A DNA stretch of 53,561 bases. Source: an uncultured Eubacteriales bacterium. GTDB taxonomy: Bacteria; Bacillota; Clostridia; Lachnospirales; CAG-274. Below are positions 34,218 to 43,182 of the stretch, piece after piece. The DNA lies in NCBI GenBank assembly GCA_905201505.1, contig CAJKOJ010000005.1, positions 1 through 53,561 on the forward strand, given 5' to 3'. The notes under the pieces are model-generated. The model had not been told where the DNA came from. It did no database searches and was given only the letters and a program-made list of their open reading frames with translations. The position numbers and the translations under genes are program-made. Positions within the stretch are counted from its first letter, which is position 1. Each line of letters begins with the position of its first letter.

Positions 34218-36122
34218 TTAAAGCTTAGGAATTAAATCATAATATTCCTGAACAGATGCATCGTTCATAACAGCTTCAATAATCTTTCTGCCCAATGGGT
34301 CAAGTTCAGGAGTATCAAACTGTTTTAACTGTTCTTTGAAGAAGTCTGTAAGCTTCTTAGCACCAATATCATAAGCCTCGTTACCTACTCTACCCTGGAT
34401 ATTAACCTTTAATAAGCCCGGATTAATAGGAGTACCATCAATCTTAACAGACTTAGGAACATAACCAAGTAAAGAACATCTTGCTTCTTCAAGCTGATTC
34501 ATCTTAAACTTAGCACCGCCACGTCTTGAGAGGTATTCTCTTGTTACCCATTCACCAGCAAATCCTACTTTATATACACCAATATACTGGTTTGGAATAA
34601 GAATGTATCTTGTGCTAGGAGTAGCTAAAATCTGCTTTAACAACAAATTAGCCTGGTCAACCTTCTTGCCTGTAGCAAAAGGCCAATAAGAACCAACACC
34701 CTCAGACTTCATCTGATTGCCACCTGCATCAATTATTGATGGGTTAGCAAAACCTCTAGGTGCAACAAGTCTCCATATCCAGCCAAGTGCCGGTGGAAGA
34801 ACATGGAACATACCAATGATACCGTAATCAGGGTGCTCCTTAGTTGTTGGAGGAGTTCTGATACCAAAGCTTCGTACATCAACCTCCGCAGTGCCATTGA
34901 CAATATTATTCTTAAGCTTTCTAGGCATAATTAATCTTGGATTAGGACAAGGTACGCCCGGAGCATCCTCAATATGATCCCATATAAGGCAAGTTGAACC
35001 AGGAACAGCATTCATATTAAGGAATACCAATGGCTCCTTTGGATGACAGCAAGCCTTTTCAGTTTCAGGTTCAGTACCATACTGGTCAATATGATTTACT
35101 CTTAAGAACCAGCCATACTCTGCATCACATACAACAAGCTTCTTGCTGTCATTCTGAATTGAAGGATGAGCAAGAGCCATATCATCTGTAACAGGGTAAA
35201 GTGTAGCTGTATCTGTAATATTTACATAAGTTTCTTCACCTGTTATTGAGTTAGTAGCAAGCAAAACTTTACCGTCTACTTCTCTGTGTACAGGTTCAGT
35301 CATTTCTGACTTACCGCCGCCTGAAGCACCCTCATGCATAATAGTAAGCTCTAATTCATAAGGTGTAACTACCTTAACTGTTGACGCATGAAGTGTTACC
35401 CAGCCTTCCTCTTCACCAATGTGCAGAAGGATAGAGTAAACACCCTTCTTTGCAGATGGTCCTAAGTAAAGGTTATAACTAAATACTTCCTGCATATCGT
35501 ATAATCTATTGTGTACAACAACCTGCTTTCCATCATAATGAGTATGTCTGAAAGTAGGAGCTACATATATAACAGCCTTTGGCTTAAAGAAATTAGGCAT
35601 CTTGCTTGCAGGAATAAATCCCTGTAACTCTGCAAGAGCAGTTGCAAAACAAGCAGCATTTCCAGGAACTACAGCCATACATGGATAGCCAATACCCATA
35701 GAAATATTACCTGCATAAAAAGGAACAACAATTAAGCTTTCCTGTGTCTTTAACCACTCAAATGTTTCATTTCTTATCGGGTCAAAAGGCTTTCCGAATC
35801 TCTCCATATGTGTTGGCTTATCAGTTGGAAGGTCATCTGCAATAACCATAGAATTTGGATCTCTTCTTCTCATTGCTGGATCATCAAAGTTGATAACAAC
35901 ACCGTTTTTACATTTAACAACAGTGCCTTCTTTTACTGTTTCGCCATTTACTTCAAAGCTAACCTCATTGGTCATCTTATCCTTACCGCCCATAGCTAAG
36001 TCGATTAATTCTTCCTTAGTTTCAGGGATAATAATTTTTGCGTCGCTGTTCTTAATAATATCGCTTAAACTTTGAGGTAAAACCATCTTATTAATAACAT
36101 CCGGCTTATTCTTTTTTGCCAT
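34218..36122 (-). CDS. DUF4914-type, PEPCK-like protein
   Basis: 634 residues. I recognise it as the DUF4914 type: a large protein with a PEP carboxykinase-like nucleotide-binding core. The P-loop-like motif HEGASGGGKSEMTEP is near residue 268 and a VDVRSFGIRTPP stretch near 420. VNHIDQYGTEP and TRYILIPNQYIGVYKVGFAGEWV are also distinctive. Canonical PEPCK residues outside the P-loop cannot be confirmed by eye, so the reaction is unknown; kinase-like use of ATP or GTP is inferred. AAGGAGGT places the start at ATG 36122 (MAKKNKPD), not at TTG 36131. It is a single gene behind an unusually long leader with an intrinsic terminator (36205-36257). Confidence 0.7.
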   Translation of the reverse strand: MAKKNKPDVINKMVLPQSLSDIIKNSDAKIIIPETKEELIDLAMGGKDKMTNEVSFEVNGETVKEGTVVKCKNGVVINFDDPAMRRRDPNSMVIADDLPTDKPTHMERFGKPFDPIRNETFEWLKTQESLIVVPFYAGNISMGIGYPCMAVVPGNAACFATALAELQGFIPASKMPNFFKPKAVIYVAPTFRHTHYDGKQVVVHNRLYDMQEVFSYNLYLGPSAKKGVYSILLHIGEEEGWVTLHASTVKVVTPYELELTIMHEGASGGGKSEMTEPVHREVDGKVLLATNSITGEETYVNITDTATLYPVTDDMALAHPSIQNDSKKLVVCDAEYGWFLRVNHIDQYGTEPETEKACCHPKEPLVFLNMNAVPGSTCLIWDHIEDAPGVPCPNPRLIMPRKLKNNIVNGTAEVDVRSFGIRTPPTTKEHPDYGIIGMFHVLPPALGWIWRLVAPRGFANPSIIDAGGNQMKSEGVGSYWPFATGKKVDQANLLLKQILATPSTRYILIPNQYIGVYKVGFAGEWVTREYLSRRGGAKFKMNQLEEARCSLLGYVPKSVKIDGTPINPGLLKVNIQGRVGNEAYDIGAKKLTDFFKEQLKQFDTPELDPLGRKIIEAVMNDASVQEYYDLIPKL

Positions 36123-36204
36123 TTTCAGCAACCTCCTTAATAACCTTAAACATTTTTATAATAATTAATGTTTGTTTTACATTTTGGAATATATACGTTA
36201 TTTC

Positions 36205-36357
36205 AAAAAACACGCAAACACAGAGTAATAGCTCTGCTATTACGCTTCATTGCGTGCTGAACTGTAAATTTAATAGAAACTATTAATACAATTTACATAT
36301 AACTTACATAATCTGAATTTTTTCAGCTTAATATAAGCGAAAAGCTATACAAGTTAT
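36205..36357 (-). ncRNA. Structured leader RNA / attenuator upstream of the DUF4914 gene
   Basis: In transcript order the region holds: ATAACTT (36357-36351) pairing with AAGTTAT (36305-36299) around two small hairpins (AGCTT/AAGCT and CTGAA-AAAA-TTCAG); a hairpin of TGTAAAT/ATTTACA plus TTAATAG/CTATTAA (36297-36263); and an intrinsic terminator (CACGCAA/TTGCGTG outer and GTAATAGC/GCTATTAC inner stem, loop AGA, then six T, 36257-36205). The terminator ends 83 bases before the DUF4914 ATG. This arrangement (folded domain, hairpin, terminator, gene) is that of a riboswitch or attenuator, but it matches no class I know. Alternatively it is an independent small RNA. Confidence 0.55.
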
Positions 36358-36440
36358 ACTATACCACTTTATTCAAAAAAAAGCAATAGAAAGTATTTGA
36401 AAATTCACTTTTTTATTAATAATTACCATACTTTTGTCAA
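36358..36440 (-). promoter_or_regulatory. Candidate promoters of the structured leader
   Basis: Two possible promoters on the minus strand: TTGACA (36440-36435) with TAATAA 16 bases later, and TTGCTT (36386-36381), 17 bases, TATAGT (36363-36358) preceded by TGG. The first would place the whole folded domain in the transcript; the second would start inside its first stem. Further upstream (36441-36541) are a TTTCTTAAGAAA palindrome and AATTGTC-A-GACAATT (36505-36519). Confidence 0.45.
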
Positions 36441-36541
36441 AAAAGTACACGCTTTTATGCAAAATAAAAGGATTTTCTTAAGAAATTGTTAATTTTTAAA
36501 CATTAATTGTCAGACAATTGCAAGTTCCGTTTCATTTCCTA

Positions 36542-36634
36542 TCATATAACAGCCCATCTTCCATATTTTTCTATATATTTTGCAAGAGTGCTTAAATTGT
36601 TTTTTTGTAAAATAATTGTAATATTTATGTGCAT
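36542..36634 (-). CDS. Possible 30-codon reading frame
   Basis: ATG 36634 to TGA 36542. The product begins MHINITIILQKNN and ends AKYIEKYGRWAVI, which looks protein-like, but the upstream GGTAAT is a poor ribosome-binding site. It may be a remnant or chance. It lies between the ftsK terminator and the leader promoter. Confidence 0.2.
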   Translation of the reverse strand: MHINITIILQKNNLSTLAKYIEKYGRWAVI

Positions 36635-36668
36635 TATTACCAATTAAACATAATATTTTATTATATAC

Positions 36669-36702
36669 AAAAATCACAGGCATAATAATACCTGTGATTT
36701 TT
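36669..36702 (-). terminator. Terminator of ftsK
   Basis: AAAAATCACAGG and its perfect complement around a 10-base loop, with five T at the end of the stem. Confidence 0.88.
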
Positions 36703-36721
36703 ATAAAATATTATTTAAATA

Positions 36722-39502
36722 TCACTCATCATAATCCTGTTGGCGATTTTTCCATTCATTGTACTGATACTTGTCAATTTTAACTTCTCTGCCCTTTGTA
36801 CCGCCCAAATCAGGACCAACAATGCCTCTTTCTTCAAGCTCATCAATAATTCGTGCAGCCCTGTTATAGCCAATTTTAAACTTCCTCTGAATGAAACTCG
36901 TTGAGGCTTTCTGCTGTATAGCAACAAGTTTTATTACTTCATCAATAAGACTGTCATTACCGTCACTTGCTGCAGCTGTTTCTGCATCTTCCCCATGGGC
37001 TTCAGCAACAGCTCTGTTAATTTCATCAATTACTGACTTATCATAATGATTTCCGTCTGTCTTTATTGAATCCACAATAGCTTCAACTTCTTCATCAGTT
37101 ACAAACGCTCCCTGTATTCTCAAAGGTTTATCATCAAATGCTCTTGTTTTAAGGAGCATATCGCCTCTGCCCAGGAGCTTTTCAGCACCTGTAGAATCAA
37201 GTATAATTTTTGAATTTACACTTCCTGCCACCTTAAAAGCTATTCTCGATGGTACATTTGCCTTTATAAGACCTGTAACAATATTTGCATCAGGTCTCTG
37301 TGTTGCAATAACAAGGTGCATACCTGCCGCTCTTGCAAGCTGTGTAAGCCTTACAATAGCATTCTCAACTTCCTTGCCTGTTGTCATCATAAGGTCAGCA
37401 AGCTCATCTATAATGATAACTATGTAAGGGAGTTTTTCAACATCAGGTAATTTATTATATCCTTTTATATTTCTTACCCCATATTTTTCGAGAAGATCAT
37501 ATCTTCTTTCCATCTCCCTTATTGACCAATTTAATGCTCCCGCAGCTTTCTGTACATCACTCACAACAGGTATAAGCAAGTGAGGAATACCATTATAAAC
37601 GCTTAGTTCAACCTTTTTAGGATCAATCATTATAAGTTTAACTTCTTCAGGAGTTGCCTTGTAAAGTATAGATGTAATAAGTGTATTTATACATACAGAT
37701 TTACCCGCACCAGTTGCCCCGGCTATAAGCAAATGGGTCATATCCGCAATATCTGTCACAATTACAGTACCTGTTATGTCTTTACCCACACCAAAAGCAA
37801 GTTTGCTTTTATAATCTCTGAATTTATCTGTCAAAAGCACTTCACTGAAATAAACAGCAGAAACAGAATCATTACCAAGCTCAATACCTATCTTGTTTGT
37901 TCCCGGAATTGGAGCCTCAATTCTGACTGACTTTGCAGCAAGAGCAAGTTCAATATCTTTATCAAGTTTTGTAATCCTGCTAATAGGTATCCCCTTAGGC
38001 GGTATAAGTTCATATCTAGTAACAGTTGGTCCCTGACTGACATTAACTACCTTTGCATTTACTCCAAATGTTGACAAGGTTTCTTCAAGAAGCTTCGACT
38101 TTCTTATAAGCTCATCCCTGTTTGTTGTACCTGATTTGTTTGGATTTCTTGTAAGCAAAGAAGGGCTTGGAAATTTATATGGTGTTTCTGACTTTGTATC
38201 AAGCCTTTTAACTTCTCTTGTTTTTTCTGCTTCAATAATTGTAGGCTGACTTTCACTGCTTTCAGTCTCCTTATCAATATTGTTGTCCTCCCATGGTGGA
38301 ATATCTTTGTTTTCTTTTTCAATTATTTCTTTAAAACTTTCTTTATTATTTTCAGCCTCAATCTCTTCAGTGTCACTTTCTGTACTTATGTTGCTTTGTT
38401 TTTCCGGTTTATCTTTCTCACAATCTGCTTCATCTGCAAAATGCAGTACAGGTATTTCTGGTTCACTGTACACACTTTCGCTTTCTTGTTCCTGCTCTGT
38501 GATTTCATTATAAAGATGTTTTTCATACGCCTCCATATCTTCTTTAACAAAAGAAGGAATATTTACTACAGGTTCATCTTCATAAATTTCTCTGGGTCTG
38601 AATATCTCAGTATCTATTATAACTTTATCTTCTTTTACTCCTGTTTCATCAGGAATATCTATATATACAGGCTTGTTCTTATTGTCTTTTAATCTTTTTT
38701 GTTTTTTCATTTTATCTACAGGGAGCTCCATTTGAACAGGCTCATACTCATCGTATGATTCGTCCTCATCTATTACTATATGATTGGCTCTGTACTCCTC
38801 AAACTCTTCTTTGGTGCCGTCAATCCAGTCACCCAGTGCACCCAAAAATTCAGCTACAGTTCTTCCTGTTGCAAGGACTATAAGTATTACACCTATGATT
38901 AGAAGGACAATTGTGGTCCCTGTTTTTCCAATAAGGGCACATAGTGCACCGCCTATCAGTGCACCAAAAAAACCGCCGTTTTTAACTCCTCCGTTAAAGA
39001 AACTATCTGCTATGTACTGTGAAAACGGAATATCGCCAATACCGTTTTTATATGAAAAAACGTGAGCAAGACAAATAATTGTAAAGAAAAAAGCAATAAA
39101 TAAAGTGAGCTTAAATTTATATGCGTATTTAGTCTTATCCATTAATGTCTGTATACTAAAAAGCATAAGAACAACAGGCAAAATTATAGCACCTATTCCA
39201 AAAAAATGCTTTAACCCAACAGACACATACCCGCCAACAATACCCATTCTCTCACTTGCTATAACACATATAAAAACAAGTATTGAAACGCCTAAAAGTG
39301 CTATAGCCAATATTTCTGCTCTCAGCATCTGTTTTTTCTCATCAAGCCTTTTCTGCTCAGCCCTCGTTAATCTCGGTGCATTCTTTCTGGCAGTAGAGCT
39401 TGACCCTGCTTTATTATCTTTTGCATTTCTTCCTCTTGCAGAATCAGAAGATGACTTTTTATTTGAATTTGTTGTTTTTTTATTTCCGGTTGTTGCAGCC
39501 AT
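36722..39502 (-). CDS. ftsK: DNA translocase FtsK/SpoIIIE
   Basis: 926 residues. It pumps DNA through the closing septum at division or sporulation. A basic Ser/Lys/Asn-rich N-terminus (1-60) is followed by four membrane segments (about 60-220), an acidic Glu/Asp/Ser-rich linker (about 245-440), and the RecA-like motor with Walker A GATGAGKSV (K601), MIDPKKVELSVYNGIPHLL, and the Walker B region IVIIIDELADLMM. The C-terminal gamma winged helix (about 850-915, ASTSFIQRKFKIGYNRAARI) reads SRS sequences. Only one such gene is in the window, so it may be FtsK, SpoIIIE or both. Confidence 0.95.
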   Translation of the reverse strand: MAATTGNKKTTNSNKKSSSDSARGRNAKDNKAGSSSTARKNAPRLTRAEQKRLDEKKQMLRAEILAIALLGVSILVFICVIASERMGIVGGYVSVGLKHFFGIGAIILPVVLMLFSIQTLMDKTKYAYKFKLTLFIAFFFTIICLAHVFSYKNGIGDIPFSQYIADSFFNGGVKNGGFFGALIGGALCALIGKTGTTIVLLIIGVILIVLATGRTVAEFLGALGDWIDGTKEEFEEYRANHIVIDEDESYDEYEPVQMELPVDKMKKQKRLKDNKNKPVYIDIPDETGVKEDKVIIDTEIFRPREIYEDEPVVNIPSFVKEDMEAYEKHLYNEITEQEQESESVYSEPEIPVLHFADEADCEKDKPEKQSNISTESDTEEIEAENNKESFKEIIEKENKDIPPWEDNNIDKETESSESQPTIIEAEKTREVKRLDTKSETPYKFPSPSLLTRNPNKSGTTNRDELIRKSKLLEETLSTFGVNAKVVNVSQGPTVTRYELIPPKGIPISRITKLDKDIELALAAKSVRIEAPIPGTNKIGIELGNDSVSAVYFSEVLLTDKFRDYKSKLAFGVGKDITGTVIVTDIADMTHLLIAGATGAGKSVCINTLITSILYKATPEEVKLIMIDPKKVELSVYNGIPHLLIPVVSDVQKAAGALNWSIREMERRYDLLEKYGVRNIKGYNKLPDVEKLPYIVIIIDELADLMMTTGKEVENAIVRLTQLARAAGMHLVIATQRPDANIVTGLIKANVPSRIAFKVAGSVNSKIILDSTGAEKLLGRGDMLLKTRAFDDKPLRIQGAFVTDEEVEAIVDSIKTDGNHYDKSVIDEINRAVAEAHGEDAETAAASDGNDSLIDEVIKLVAIQQKASTSFIQRKFKIGYNRAARIIDELEERGIVGPDLGGTKGREVKIDKYQYNEWKNRQQDYDE

Positions 39503-39538
39503 TTACTTACACACTCCCCAATCTTAACATACATAGTC

Positions 39539-39549
39539 ATTATACCATA
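39539..39549 (-). promoter_or_regulatory. Extended -10 promoter of ftsK
   Basis: TATGG followed by TATAAT (39544-39539). No clear -35. Confidence 0.5.
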
Positions 39550-39673
39550 AAAACACAGTATTTTGTATTACGTTTTAATATCATTTTTAAATTCTCCCAT
39601 TTTTACTAATTTAAATTATTTTTCTTTATAATAATAAGAATTATATACGCAGCAATTCATTTGTCAAAAAAGA

Positions 39674-39702
39674 TTGATAATAAATTACTTTTATGTTATT
39701 AT
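39674..39702 (+). promoter_or_regulatory. Promoter of purK-purE
   Basis: TTGATA (39674-39679), 17 bases, TATTAT (39697-39702) with TATGT before it. The leader is about 25 bases, too short for a purine riboswitch. Confidence 0.65.
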
Positions 39703-39732
39703 TAAATTGAATAATTATAAGAGGTGAAAAAG

Positions 39733-40890
39733 TTGGAAAATTACTTTTTAGATAAAAAAATTGGTATTATTGGCGGAGGCCAACTGGGACAGATGATGCT
39801 GCTTGAGGCAAAAAAGATGGGTTTTTATGCAGTTGTTTTAGACCCGTCCAAAGACTGCCCATGTCACAGTTTATGTGATGAACATATAATTGCAGACTTT
39901 GATGACGAATCTGCCTTTCAGCTTTTGGCAGAAAAAACTGATGTAATAACCTATGAATTTGAACATATAAATGCAAAAGCTCTTGAAAAGCTTGAAGACA
40001 AGGGATATAAAATATATCCAACACCTGCAAGTCTCGAAATAATTCAAGACAAACTTACGCAGAAACAAGCTATGCTCAATGCAAATCTGCCTGTACCTGA
40101 ATTTATGGAAATTAATGACATTGCAGATATGCAAAAGGCCGGAGAAATATATGGCTATCCTTATATGCTTAAAGCAAGAACAGGGGGATATGACGGCAAA
40201 GGTAATGCTGTTGTTAAATCTTCAGATAAAATAAATGAAACCTATGAAGAACTTGGCGGAAGCAAAATTAAACTTATGGCTGAGAAAATGGTTAATTTTA
40301 AAATGGAAACATCTATTTTAGCCTGCCGTAGCCTTAATGGAGATATTGCAGTATACCCTGTAGGCGACAATCATCATATAGATAGCATTTTGCACGAAAC
40401 AAGCGTACCTGCAAATATTCCTGACAAGGCGGCCAAGACTGCTATGGCAGTAGCCTCTAAGGTTATGGAAATCTTTGACGGTATAGGTATGTTTTGTGTT
40501 GAAATGTTTGTTACAAATGACAATGATATATTAGTAAATGAAGTTGCCCCACGTCCTCATAACTCAGGCCACTATACAATTGAAGGCTGTATAACAAGCC
40601 AGTTTGAAAACCATATAAGAGCAGTTGTAGGACTTCCATTAGGAGACACAAGCCTTATATGCCCTACTGTTATGATTAATCTCCTTGGAGAACCGGACTT
40701 TAATGGCCAGGCTAAAGTTTCAGGACTTGATAAAGCAATGTCATTAAAAGGTGTAAATGTACATATTTATGGCAAAGCTCAAACTAAGCCCAAAAGAAAA
40801 ATGGGACATATTACAGTAACAGCAAACAGTATTACAAAGGCAAAATCCATTGCAGAAAAAGCCTTTGAATATATAAAAATCAAAGCGTAG
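39733..40890 (+). CDS. purK: N5-carboxyaminoimidazole ribonucleotide synthetase
   Basis: About 385 residues. ATP-grasp enzyme that carboxylates AIR to N5-CAIR in purine synthesis. IGIIGGGQLGQMMLLEAKKMG at the N-terminus, YPYMLKARTGGYDGKGN (ATP-grasp lid), VEMFVTNDNDILVNEVAPRPHNSGHYTIE and GEPDFNGQ are PurK hallmarks. The frame also opens at GTG 39724, but AGAGGTGA then overlaps it, so TTG 39733 is the likelier start. Paired with purE 16 bases downstream. Confidence 0.94.
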   Translation: MENYFLDKKIGIIGGGQLGQMMLLEAKKMGFYAVVLDPSKDCPCHSLCDEHIIADFDDESAFQLLAEKTDVITYEFEHINAKALEKLEDKGYKIYPTPASLEIIQDKLTQKQAMLNANLPVPEFMEINDIADMQKAGEIYGYPYMLKARTGGYDGKGNAVVKSSDKINETYEELGGSKIKLMAEKMVNFKMETSILACRSLNGDIAVYPVGDNHHIDSILHETSVPANIPDKAAKTAMAVASKVMEIFDGIGMFCVEMFVTNDNDILVNEVAPRPHNSGHYTIEGCITSQFENHIRAVVGLPLGDTSLICPTVMINLLGEPDFNGQAKVSGLDKAMSLKGVNVHIYGKAQTKPKRKMGHITVTANSITKAKSIAEKAFEYIKIKA

Positions 40891-40906
40891 AAGGGAGGCG
40901 GTTAAA

Positions 40907-41416
40907 ATGGTTAAAGTAGGCATAATAATGGGAAGTGACTCAGACCTTCCTGTTATGAGCGAAGCTGCAAAAGTACTTGATGAATTTGGCGTAGAATATG
41001 AACTTACTGTTGTTTCAGCTCACAGAACCCCTGAGAGAATGTATGAATACGCAAAGAGTGCAAAAGAAAGAGGACTTAAACTCATTATTGCAGGTGCAGG
41101 CGGAGCTGCTCACCTTCCGGGTATGACAGCTGCTATAACATCATTGCCTGTTATTGGTGTACCTATTAAAACAAGGGCACTAAGCGGTGTGGACTCTCTC
41201 TATTCTATAGTTCAGATGCCCGGAGGTATACCTGTTGCAACAGTTGCAATAAACGGCGGAAAAAATGCAGGTCTTTTGGCAGCACAAATTCTCGCCGCCT
41301 TTGATAATGAACTTTCAGTTAAAGTTGATACCTATAAAGCTGATTTGGGAAAGTCTGTAGTAGCAAAAGCAGAAAAATTAGAACAAATCGGCTATAAAAA
41401 GTACTTAAGTGAGTAA
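40907..41416 (+). CDS. purE: N5-CAIR mutase, class I PurE
   Basis: 169 residues. It converts N5-CAIR to CAIR, the step after PurK. IIMGSDSDLPVM, the active-site SAHRTPERM with its His, and AGAGGAAHLPGM are invariant PurE motifs, and the presence of purK confirms the class I reaction. Ribosome-binding site AGGGAGGCGG. The order purK-purE is the reverse of the common purEK. Confidence 0.97.
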   Translation: MVKVGIIMGSDSDLPVMSEAAKVLDEFGVEYELTVVSAHRTPERMYEYAKSAKERGLKLIIAGAGGAAHLPGMTAAITSLPVIGVPIKTRALSGVDSLYSIVQMPGGIPVATVAINGGKNAGLLAAQILAAFDNELSVKVDTYKADLGKSVVAKAEKLEQIGYKKYLSE

Positions 41417-41455
41417 ATTTTTTGCATTTTTTTATAAATATTAGTTATATACTTG

Positions 41456-41484
41456 TTGCTTTTTTATCAAAGATGTAGTATACT
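41456..41484 (+). promoter_or_regulatory. Promoter of the XRE gene at 41536
   Basis: TTGCTT (41456-41461), 17 bases, TATACT (41479-41484). Confidence 0.5.
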
Positions 41485-41535
41485 TTTAATTGGATAAAAT
41501 TTTAGTTCTTAAAATTAATAAAGGAGACAAAGACT

Positions 41536-41937
41536 ATGAATTACACAAAAACTATTGGTTCCAACATTAGATACGAAAGAAAATTAAGAGGTCTTACAAT
41601 AGATGACTTTGCTAAGGTAATTGGTATGGCCCCAGGCTTTGTCGGTCTTATTGAAAGAGGTCAAAGAGGTACAAGTATTGCAAATATGGTTAGAATTGCA
41701 GATTTCTTTGATATTACTCTTGATGAACTTATTACAAAGGACTTAGCAGAAGGAAAAGTTTCTACTCCTAAGGGCGTAAACAGAATTGAAAAGGATAGAA
41801 GAGCATTAATAAGTATGATCAGTACTATGGCTGATGATAAGGTTCAAATCCTTGCTGCTAATGCAAAAGCTTTAAATAAGTACATCCCTACTCAAAATGC
41901 AAAAGAAATTATTTTTGAAGAAACAGACGAAGAATAA
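41536..41937 (+). CDS. XRE-family HTH regulator
   Basis: 133 residues. The HTH domain (about 6-65; IGSNIRYERKLRGLTIDDFAK, GLIERGQRGTSIANMVRIADFFDITLDELI) is followed by a short helical tail (about 75-133) of unknown function. AAGGAGA precedes the ATG. A single gene with its own promoter and terminator. It is unrelated in the tail to the broken XRE at 175-492. Target unknown. Confidence 0.85.
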   Translation: MNYTKTIGSNIRYERKLRGLTIDDFAKVIGMAPGFVGLIERGQRGTSIANMVRIADFFDITLDELITKDLAEGKVSTPKGVNRIEKDRRALISMISTMADDKVQILAANAKALNKYIPTQNAKEIIFEETDEE

Positions 41938-41950
41938 GTAACTAAAATTT

Positions 41951-41980
41951 AGAGGCTGCATATTAAATGCAGCCTCTTTT
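41951..41980. terminator. Bidirectional terminator
   Basis: AGAGGCTGCAT and its complement around a 5-base loop, then TTT. Shared with the aminotransferase gene on the other strand. Confidence 0.85.
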
Positions 41981-41983
41981 ATA

Positions 41984-43150
41984 TTATTTTGCCAAAATAC
42001 CGCTGTCTTTAATTTTATCTACAGCTTTTTTAAGCGTTTCACAATCTTCAACTAAAGCTGCCCTTACATATCCTTCTCCAAGCTCACCAAAGGAAGCTCC
42101 CGGCACAACAAGAACACCAGCTTTTTCAAGCAAATCAAGGCTAAATTTTAAAGATGACTTGTATTTTTTCGGTATAGGTATCCACATAAACATAGTAGAT
42201 TTAGTTACAGGAACATCCCAGCCAATAGAATTAAGTCCATTTACAAGAACATCTCTTCTCTTTCTGTATTCATTCCTTACCTCCGCTACATAACTTTGGT
42301 TTCCTGTTAAAGCTGTTATTGCAGCAATTTGCACTCCCATACACATTCCATAGTCAATCTGTGAACGAAAAACTCTGAACTTTTTTAAAATTTCTGCATT
42401 TCCTACTGCAAAAGATAATCTTAAACCTGTCAGATTATATGACTTTGAAAGAGAATTAAATTCTATGCCTACATCACTTGCTCCCTCTATTTCAAGGAAA
42501 GAAAGTCCAGGTTCATCATCATACACCAATTCAGAATAAGCATTATCATGAATTACTATAATATCATATTTTTTTGCAAAAGCAACAAGTTTTTCATAAA
42601 ACTCCCTCGGAGCAGTTGCTGTTGTAGGATTATTAGGGTATGATACAACCATCATCTTAGCTTTCTTTGCCACTTCTTCAGGAATAGCGTCTAAATCTAT
42701 TATGTAATCATTTTCTTTTAATAATGGCATATAGTGAAGTTTAACATCAGCCATAGTCGGACCAAAAGCAAATATTTGATAACAAGGGTCAGGAACAAGA
42801 ACTATATCTCCGGGATTACATATAGGAAAAGCTATATGTGCTATACCCTCCTGTGAACCGTTTACAGCCACAATGTTCTTGTGCTCAAGTTCCACTCCAT
42901 ACCTGTTCTTATACCAATATACTACTGCATCAAGAAGTTCCTTACTTTCTGAAATACCGTATTTATAATTTTCAGGGTTCTTAAAAGCTTCACTTACTGT
43001 TTTTACTACATAGTCAGCAGGTGGAATATTAGGTGTACCTATAGAAAGATTAATTACCTCCTCTCCCCTAGCAATCATATCTTTACTCTTTGTATCCAGC
43101 TCAACAAGAATATTTTCCTTTATACTGCCAAATTTATCTGAAAATTTCAC
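41984..43150 (-). CDS. PLP-dependent class I/II aminotransferase
   Basis: 388 residues. Fold-type I aminotransferase. INLSIGTPNIPPADYV, VNGSQEGIAHIA, VSYPNNPTTATAP, IIVIHDNAYSELVYDDE and the PLP-lysine site EFNSLSKSYNLTGLRLSF are visible. The sequence resembles LL-diaminopimelate and alanine aminotransferase-like enzymes; substrate undetermined. The frame extends to ATG 43171, but the ribosome-binding site AGAGGA lies inside that extension and fits GTG 43150. Last gene of the tsaD-containing series. Confidence 0.88.
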   Translation of the reverse strand: MKFSDKFGSIKENILVELDTKSKDMIARGEEVINLSIGTPNIPPADYVVKTVSEAFKNPENYKYGISESKELLDAVVYWYKNRYGVELEHKNIVAVNGSQEGIAHIAFPICNPGDIVLVPDPCYQIFAFGPTMADVKLHYMPLLKENDYIIDLDAIPEEVAKKAKMMVVSYPNNPTTATAPREFYEKLVAFAKKYDIIVIHDNAYSELVYDDEPGLSFLEIEGASDVGIEFNSLSKSYNLTGLRLSFAVGNAEILKKFRVFRSQIDYGMCMGVQIAAITALTGNQSYVAEVRNEYRKRRDVLVNGLNSIGWDVPVTKSTMFMWIPIPKKYKSSLKFSLDLLEKAGVLVVPGASFGELGEGYVRAALVEDCETLKKAVDKIKDSGILAK

Positions 43151-43182
43151 TTTTAATTCCTCTTTTCTCATTAAATAGTTCT

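Noticed and set aside
36205..36257. T-box leader for the DUF4914 gene
   Set aside because: No AGGGTGG-type T-box sequence and no specifier stem are visible, and the gene is not an aminoacyl-tRNA synthetase or amino-acid gene.
39503..39732. Purine riboswitch upstream of purK
   Set aside because: The promoter leaves only about 25 bases of leader and no aptamer sequence is visible.
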